A stretch of 64,000 nt of DNA from Ceraceosorus guamensis. Taxonomy: Eukaryota > Basidiomycota > Exobasidiomycetes > Ceraceosorales > Ceraceosoraceae. The translations under genes and the position numbers were made by a program. The notes beneath the pieces were generated by a model. The model was not told the DNA's origin and searched no databases. It saw only the letters and a program-made list of their open reading frames with translations. The stretch lies in assembly GCF_003144195.1 (NCBI RefSeq), contig NW_020290005.1, positions 1 through 64,000 of the forward strand, written 5' to 3'. Positions 58,803 to 64,000 of this stretch are shown here, one piece after another. How positions within the stretch are numbered: the first letter of the stretch is position 1; each line of letters opens with the position of its first letter.

Positions 58803-60892
58803 ATGGCGCAACGTTCAGAAGACCAATCAGGCTTTCTAGCATCCACTTTCACCATGAATGAACACACCGCCGACATCTACGTCCACGTCCATGTGCCACG
58901 CGCGGCGTCGGACAGTCAGCTTTTGAGCTTCAAGTCTGGAGAGGACTCGACTTCCATGCAGCGTAGCTTTTCCGCATCTTCACACCTGTGAGTATGGATG
59001 CCATTCAATGACCCTCGCTCGACCACAGTTGGGAACACACAGTCTTCCTCGTATGTCCCTCTTACGCCCGGTTGGGCACACAGCGCTCTTGGTCCAATGG
59101 TCCAAGCGTGAATGTGCGTTTCTCGATCGATCGCGCTGCATGCAGCAGCACACAGTCCCCGTGATGCCTTTGGCCGCGCGGCGCGTGCGGCGGGGATATT
59201 TCCCCGCGGAAATGTCGCGCCGGAACGCGTTACGCGCGCAGCCGAGTTCAGCAGTGCAGTCACACTGCCGAGTGCACGTAGCCTGCCTGCACCATCACGA
59301 GGTGCCAAGAACTCATTGATGGCGGAGCACCAAGCCACTGCGTGCGCAAAGGGTCTTGGCTTCCGGACATCGGATGCATCGTGGCCTGATCATGACAGGG
59401 TTCGAGGATTCCTTGTGCCTCTCTATCTTCATGCTCGTCCACTAATTCACTCGCTGACACAAGCAACAACAACCCCCCTCTCTCATTGCATCATTGACCA
59501 CCATCATCACCATTGTTTGACAGGTCGTCGAGCTCGCCAGCCTACAAACGCGCGGGATCATTGCATTTGCATCACAGCCACCCTTCGTCATCATCGCCAT
59601 CTTCACCCAGGGGATCCCACATACACATTCATCCCGCTGACGACAGACCGACTGCGAGCAGGTCATCAGGTCCGACCAGTCCCAGTGGTAGCAGCTTCAG
59701 CGTGCTCAGCACTGACACACACGACCTTGCATCTGAGCCATCGACACCCGCGTCAAGTGTTGCGTACGAGCCCATCGAAGTTGAGACGGAGGTCAAGGAC
59801 GTCAAGCTTGTCAGCCAGGAGAGGGCGTCAGAGCGCACTCTATCCCCCTCTCGTACTTTGAACGGTTCGTTAACAGATTCGACCGTCGCCGGCGCTCTTG
59901 ACTGCGCCACGTCGCCCACGTTCGGTGCTAAATCAACTGCCTCGTCATCGCCGCTCGCCGCTCTGCAGGACCCGTCGACTGAATCACATCCAATCGTTCG
60001 CGCCATCCAAGCCGGACAGATTTCACTAGACGCCCTCTTGGCCTTTCCAGTCAACTGGAACAATCTCGCTCAGTCGTTCGTGACGGCAGTACCGTCATCT
60101 CCGACAGTACCCGCGCCCCTCAAAGAGCCTGCGGCAAACTCACCAGCTACAATGTCGACGCACACCAGCAAAATTGGCCGCACTGCGTTGCAGACGTCGT
60201 CGCGTACAATCAAGCCCTCGGCTCGAGCAGCACGCTGGACTGCTATGTTCGGCGACGGTGCAAGCGCTCCTGCTCTTCCTAGTATTCCCGAGGTCGACTT
60301 GAGCTCTACTTCATCTCCGTCGAATTCGACCATCTCCCTGGTCGACGACGAGCGCCCCCTTCGTCGCAGAAGGACCACATGGGCATCGCAGCCTGACGCC
60401 GCACACGTCACCGACATGTCCAACTCGTCACCCACGAACTGGCAGTCCCGTGCGCTGGCATCGTCTGCGATTGTGACCTCACCCGTGATATCGTCCTTGA
60501 GCTTCTCTTCCACAACGTCCACGTCGTCTGCGTGCTCATCGTCATCGATGGACTTGGTGGAGCTATCGTCTTGCGAAGTGCGAGAACCAAGACTCGGTCC
60601 CGTCGACTTGCCACCTCTAGAAGATTTTGGATGGTACTCTGGCTGCGCTTCCAATCCAAACTTCTCCATCCCTCGTACACCGCTGGACATGGATCAAGCT
60701 TGCATGTGGGGCAAGAATAACGCTATGGGTCTGTCGGGACTGAACATCGAGAATGAACGCCTCAAAGAGGGTCTCAACGCTACGTTGGCCCAATGGCCTT
60801 TCCCTGCACCATCAGCAGAGCACGAAGCTGGCTTGGCGAAGGGTCTAGCACGAGGGCAGAGCGGCGGCTTGGGCCTAAGCTTGGTAGCGTGA
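58803..60892 (+). CDS. Unknown Ser/Thr-rich disordered protein
   Basis: Not recognised. Two exons (58803-58987, 59524-60892) joined in phase give 517 residues. The 536-nt intron is unusually long for this window and could hide another small exon. The protein is mostly Ser/Thr/Pro low complexity with a His-rich start to exon 2 (LHLHHSHPSSSS). Better-conserved-looking islands are HPIVRAIQAGQISLDALLAF with PVNWNNLAQSFV (about 220-255), ARAARWTAMFGDG, a basic RPLRRRRTTWASQ, and a C-terminal block LPPLEDFGWYSGCAS with NIENERLKEGLNATLAQWPF. There is no signal peptide or membrane span. It looks like a cytoplasmic or nuclear regulatory scaffold; no function is proposed. Confidence 0.7.
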
Positions 60893-61226
60893 AATACTAG
60901 TCCAGCTGAAGGAAGTACAGCCTTCTGCTCCCCGTGTCTCCGCCGCCAACTCGAACTGTACACCTTATGTATCTGTATTAGTAATAGCGCCCGTATTGAG
61001 CCCTTCTCGATCACACGACCACCTCTTTTGCGATCTAATGTGACATCTTTGCAAATATCGTGGTCATTCGTGACTCTCCATTGTGCGGCGAAGCTTGTTC
61101 GCCAAAGGCGATCTCGGTAACAATGAAGATTGCTGGTGCTGGACTCGTCACGAGGATGCTTGATAGCATTTTCGAGCGGATGAACAGATCGCCTGTCATT
61201 ACGCTGGCACGCGAGTTCGTGCGAGG
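60893..61226. other. Convergent 3' intergenic
   Basis: 334 bp between the stops of the disordered-protein gene and LIP5. No recognisable element. Confidence 0.5.
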
Positions 61227-62744
61227 TCAAAAGGAAGGCTGCGACGAGGTGCTCTGCGAGGCTCTAGACGTTTCGGAGCCCAAGTGCGGAGCGTTCGGGC
61301 CTTCAGAGCGACGTTTCTTGATAACGTTCTCAATCTGCAAGTAGAAGAACGGAGGAGAAAGTGGTCAGCTTTTGCTGTGATCCGGCTCATGCGGGATTCG
61401 CACTGCAAGCAGGCTAGCAAGAAGGCTCACAAAGTACTCTCCGGCCCTGTAGCTGCTTCTGACCAGAGGACCGCTGGCCACGTACAAGAAGCCCAGCTCT
61501 TTGGCCCTCTCTTCCCAATGCTTGAATTTTGCGGGGTCAACGTAGGCCGACACTTTCATGTGCCTCTTCGTGGGTCTCATGTACTGTCCCAACGTCACCA
61601 CGTCTACGCCATGAGCGCGAAGGTCTGTCAGACGCGCGACACCGCACCGCAGAGCGAGTGGTCAGCTTGATCGAGGAACAACGCTTTAGCAGTTTTGGAC
61701 CCACCTTGAAGAGTCTGCTCCACTTCTCCGTCTTCCTCCCCACACCCAAGCATGATGCTGGTTTTGGTGATGAGGCTAGGCGTGACCTCCTTTGCAAATC
61801 TCAAGACTTCCAAAGTCTGCCTATATCCAGCCCTCCTGTCCCTCACACTAGGTGTGGTGCTCTCCACCGTCTCGATGTTGTGCGCAAACACGTCCAGTCC
61901 GCTCTTTGCCACTCTTTCGATGTCGTGCTTCTTGCCTTGAAAGTCTGGCACGAGAGCTTCAACGAGCGTAGAGGGCGCCTTGGATTTGATTCGACTGATT
62001 GTGGACGCGATGTGCTGCGAGCCCCCGTCGGGCATGTCGTCCCTGTCCACCGAGGTGAGCACGATGTAGCCCAACCCCCAGCGCGAGATGGCCTCGGAGA
62101 CGTTTTCGGGTTCGTGTGGGTCCACAGGTGTGGGAGCTCTGGACGTCTTGACGCTGCAGAATCGACAAGCTCGAGTGCATGTATCGCCCATGAGCTGCGC
62201 AAGGGGGTGCCGACGACGTTAGCGACATCTGTATCTCTCCACTTGAAGCCACACGCGTGCTTCGCTGCATACGACATACCATGATCGTTGCTGTGCTCGT
62301 GCCCTTCTCGCCACCCCAACATTCCCCAATGTTCGGACACCTAGCCTCTTCGCATACCGTAGCTAAGCCCAAACTCCTCACGTCCTTTTTGATCTTTGTG
62401 AAATTCGAGCCTGTAGGAATCTTGGTACGCAAATGAGCAGGTAGCCTGGCGTCTGACGTCCTGCCCATCGAGATGCGCGACGAAGGAGAGATCAGGTCCA
62501 AAGAGGTTGGTGAGTCGGACGCTAGACGAGCTCGAAGAGCTTCCAAGCGGGACAAAGGCACCGCCGAGTGCGCGGGCAGAGGCTTTGAGGACGAGGATGA
62601 GCTGCTGGAAGATGAAGAAGCACCCTCGTCTTTGGAAGGAACCTCTGTGGCGAGCCTCCGAAGCTGAATGGAAGGAGGAGCCAAACGAGAGGCGCTGCCG
62701 GTGGCGACAGCCACTGCTCGCGAGGTGCTGCTTCGAGCGAGCAT
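61227..62744 (-). CDS. LIP5: Lipoyl synthase, mitochondrial
   Basis: A radical-SAM enzyme that inserts two sulfurs into protein-bound octanoyl groups to make lipoate for pyruvate and 2-oxoglutarate dehydrogenases and the glycine cleavage system. Four exons (62280-62744, 61705-62194, 61431-61624, 61227-61334) give 418 residues. The N-terminus is a mitochondrial presequence ([20 protein letters not shown]) followed by a poly-Ser run. The auxiliary 4Fe-4S ligands are C131, C136 and C142 ([13 protein letters not shown]). The radical-SAM cluster ligands are C161, C165 and C168 (CTRACRFC). Further family blocks are [42 protein letters not shown], and RSSYRAGE near the end. It diverges from the POF1-like gene over 469 bp. 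All cluster ligands are intact. Confidence 0.95.
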
Positions 62745-63213
62745 GTCGTGCTCGTGGATGGCAGTTGCGGTATCAGAGGATCGTTTGGAGTTCGGAGGTG
62801 CAGGCTGTACACTGAATGGTATGGCTGAGGTGAATGATGATGAGGTGGCGGTCAACAATGAGGTGGGGAGACAGTCGTGACTCAAGACTGTCGTGCATGG
62901 GGCAAGCCACGCCGAGATTTGGGGGAAATCACGTGATCGTCGGTCTTCAAAATTTGAGTCACGAAGAGAGTCATGAGTCAAAGTCAAGTCAAAAGAGAGA
63001 ATCAAGATCATGCATTCACGATTCACGATTCCCGATTGGAGGAGCTCCACCTGCGTGCCGAGCAATCAGAACCGACCGGCGCATGAGCCTTTGTCAGCTC
63101 GCAGGTGATGACTTCCGCAGCCAGCATCTCTTCATCCATCCCCAAGCCCACCTGCGATACCGTCATCCCCACCAATTTGAAGCATTGAAACTCTACATTC
63201 TGTGCTCTCGATC
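62745..63213. promoter_or_regulatory. Divergent LIP5/POF1 intergenic region
   Basis: 469 bp between divergent starts. It carries TCACGTGA (62929-62936), a palindromic E-box of the CACGTG type bound by bHLH factors, about 278 bp from the POF1-like ATG. It also has a dense group of GACTCAAGACT, GAGTCATGAGTC and ATTCACGATTCACGATT motifs (62876-63036). A bHLH site is inferred from sequence only. Confidence 0.45.
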
Positions 63214-64000
63214 ATGGCAACGCTGAGCTCGGCCACGCGTTCCACGTTGCGCAAGCAGCTACGAGACTTTCTCAGCAGATGCGAGTCCTCGTCGTCTTCT
63301 TCGCAGGGTCACCTTCCCTTGATCCTTTATCCCTCACCCGATGCTTTCCCTCCCAGAGTTTCGGGTGCGCTGCACATCAGCGTTCTCGATTCCTCCTTCA
63401 ACCCGCCTTCCAACGCCCACCTAGCCCTCAGCACCCTCGTCCCACCTGCAAGCACCTCGGAACATCCCAATGCTCACCTGTTGCTCTTCTCTGCTACCAA
63501 CGCCGACAAGGGCACCGGCAGAAGTGGAGATTTGAAGCCGGAGAACAGGCTGGACTTGATGCTACTCTTAGCCAAGGATGTGGAAGCGGCATTGAAGGGG
63601 GCAGGGCAAGAAGCTAATGTATTCGTGGGATTGGTTGACAAACCTTTGATGGGCGATAAGAGCTCCCTCATACATGCTCTCCTTCGCCAGCACGGACACA
63701 CGCCTGCTGTCCATAGCGAGGGTGCTCATGCTTCAGACGGTGCTTCGCCCGCAAGATTGCACTACATCGTGGGCACCGACACGCTCGTGCGCTTCTTCGA
63801 GCCAAAGTATTACGGCGGACAAGAAGGCTTCGAGAGGGTATGCAGGCAATTCTTCGAAGTTGAACGCACAAGGTTTCTGTGCGTCAAAAGACCCGCATCG
63901 AGAAACTCTGCGGATGCGGAGCAAGTCAAGAAGGAGGAAGAGGAAGTGTTGAGTAGGGCAAACATTCGAAGGCGTGTCGAGTGCGGGGACGTGGTTGTGG
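63214..64000 (+). CDS. POF1: NMN adenylyltransferase, POF1-like, cut by window end
   Basis: A nucleotidyltransferase of the NMNAT/POF1 type, which makes NAD from nicotinamide mononucleotide and ATP; yeast Pof1 is also linked to filamentation and protein quality control. The frame is open from the ATG at 63214 to the right edge (262 codons visible), so the C-terminus is missing. LHISVLDSSFNPPSNAHLAL (about residues 56-75) is the nucleotide-binding loop, with SNAH in place of the HxGH-type motif. LLLFSATNADKG, ENRLDLMLLLAKD, VFVGLVDKPL, and LHYIVGTDTLVRFFEPKYY follow, in family order. The Ser/Thr-rich final ATP motif expected at the C-terminus lies outside. No intron is evident. Lack of a visible stop, not poor coding quality, is why it looks open-ended. 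Confidence 0.85.
   Translation, partial: MATLSSATRSTLRKQLRDFLSRCESSSSSSQGHLPLILYPSPDAFPPRVSGALHISVLDSSFNPPSNAHLALSTLVPPASTSEHPNAHLLLFSATNADKGTGRSGDLKPENRLDLMLLLAKDVEAALKGAGQEANVFVGLVDKPLMGDKSSLIHALLRQHGHTPAVHSEGAHASDGASPARLHYIVGTDTLVRFFEPKYYGGQEGFERVCRQFFEVERTRFLCVKRPASRNSADAEQVKKEEEEVLSRANIRRRVECGDVVV

Overview
This window looks like nuclear DNA from an intron-containing basidiomycete fungus, most likely a smut relative (Ustilaginomycotina). The evidence is: spliceosomal introns of about 50-540 nt with GT..AG ends; fungal housekeeping genes; a multi-KH protein resembling smut Khd4; and intergenic DNA littered with short GAGTCGTGAGTC / GATTCACGATTC motifs of a kind I associate with smut genomes. 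Up to seven introns per gene is more than is usual for Ustilago itself, so an Exobasidiomycete-type lineage is a reasonable guess, not a proof. I saw no rRNA, convincing tRNA, CRISPR, transposase or reverse transcriptase. All exon models below were built by hand from splice signals and reading frame.

Layout. 0-9 kb: a secreted Ser-rich protein cut by the left edge, a secreted SGNH/GDSL hydrolase, an unknown single-span membrane protein and a MAPEG-family membrane protein. 9.8-21 kb: a mitochondrial block, with COA3 and complex I subunit NDUFB2 diverging from one intergenic region, then a DUF155/RMD1-type membrane protein, an SRR1-like protein and a large LIM-LIM-coiled coil-C1-RhoGAP regulator. 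21-30 kb: a 4 kb gene-poor stretch, then a 1405-residue multi-KH RNA-binding protein. 31-36 kb: GET2 (tail-anchored protein insertion) and a NUDT19-type Nudix hydrolase. 37-41 kb: a roughly 1300-residue basic, disordered protein with an N-terminal hydrophobic segment, a four-copy internal repeat, AT-hook-like motifs and four L-x-L-x-P motifs, two of which look like plant DLNxxP and Aux/IAA-type EAR motifs. 41.7-54 kb: an unknown CxxC protein, an enlarged HEM3 (porphobilinogen deaminase), TRM2, an extended SDR and a short-form tRNase Z with an RG-containing tail. 54-59 kb: gene-poor. 59-64 kb: a disordered unknown protein, lipoyl synthase LIP5, and a POF1-type NMN adenylyltransferase that runs off the right edge.

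Working together. Most genes are housekeeping. Several concern mitochondria (COA3, NDUFB2, LIP5, and probably NUDT19-like and one TRM2 isoform) and are not arranged as a metabolic cluster. The standout is the 37-41 kb gene: its motif set is what a host-nucleus-directed effector acting on plant TOPLESS co-repressors would need, although a fungal chromatin protein with chance motifs is not excluded.
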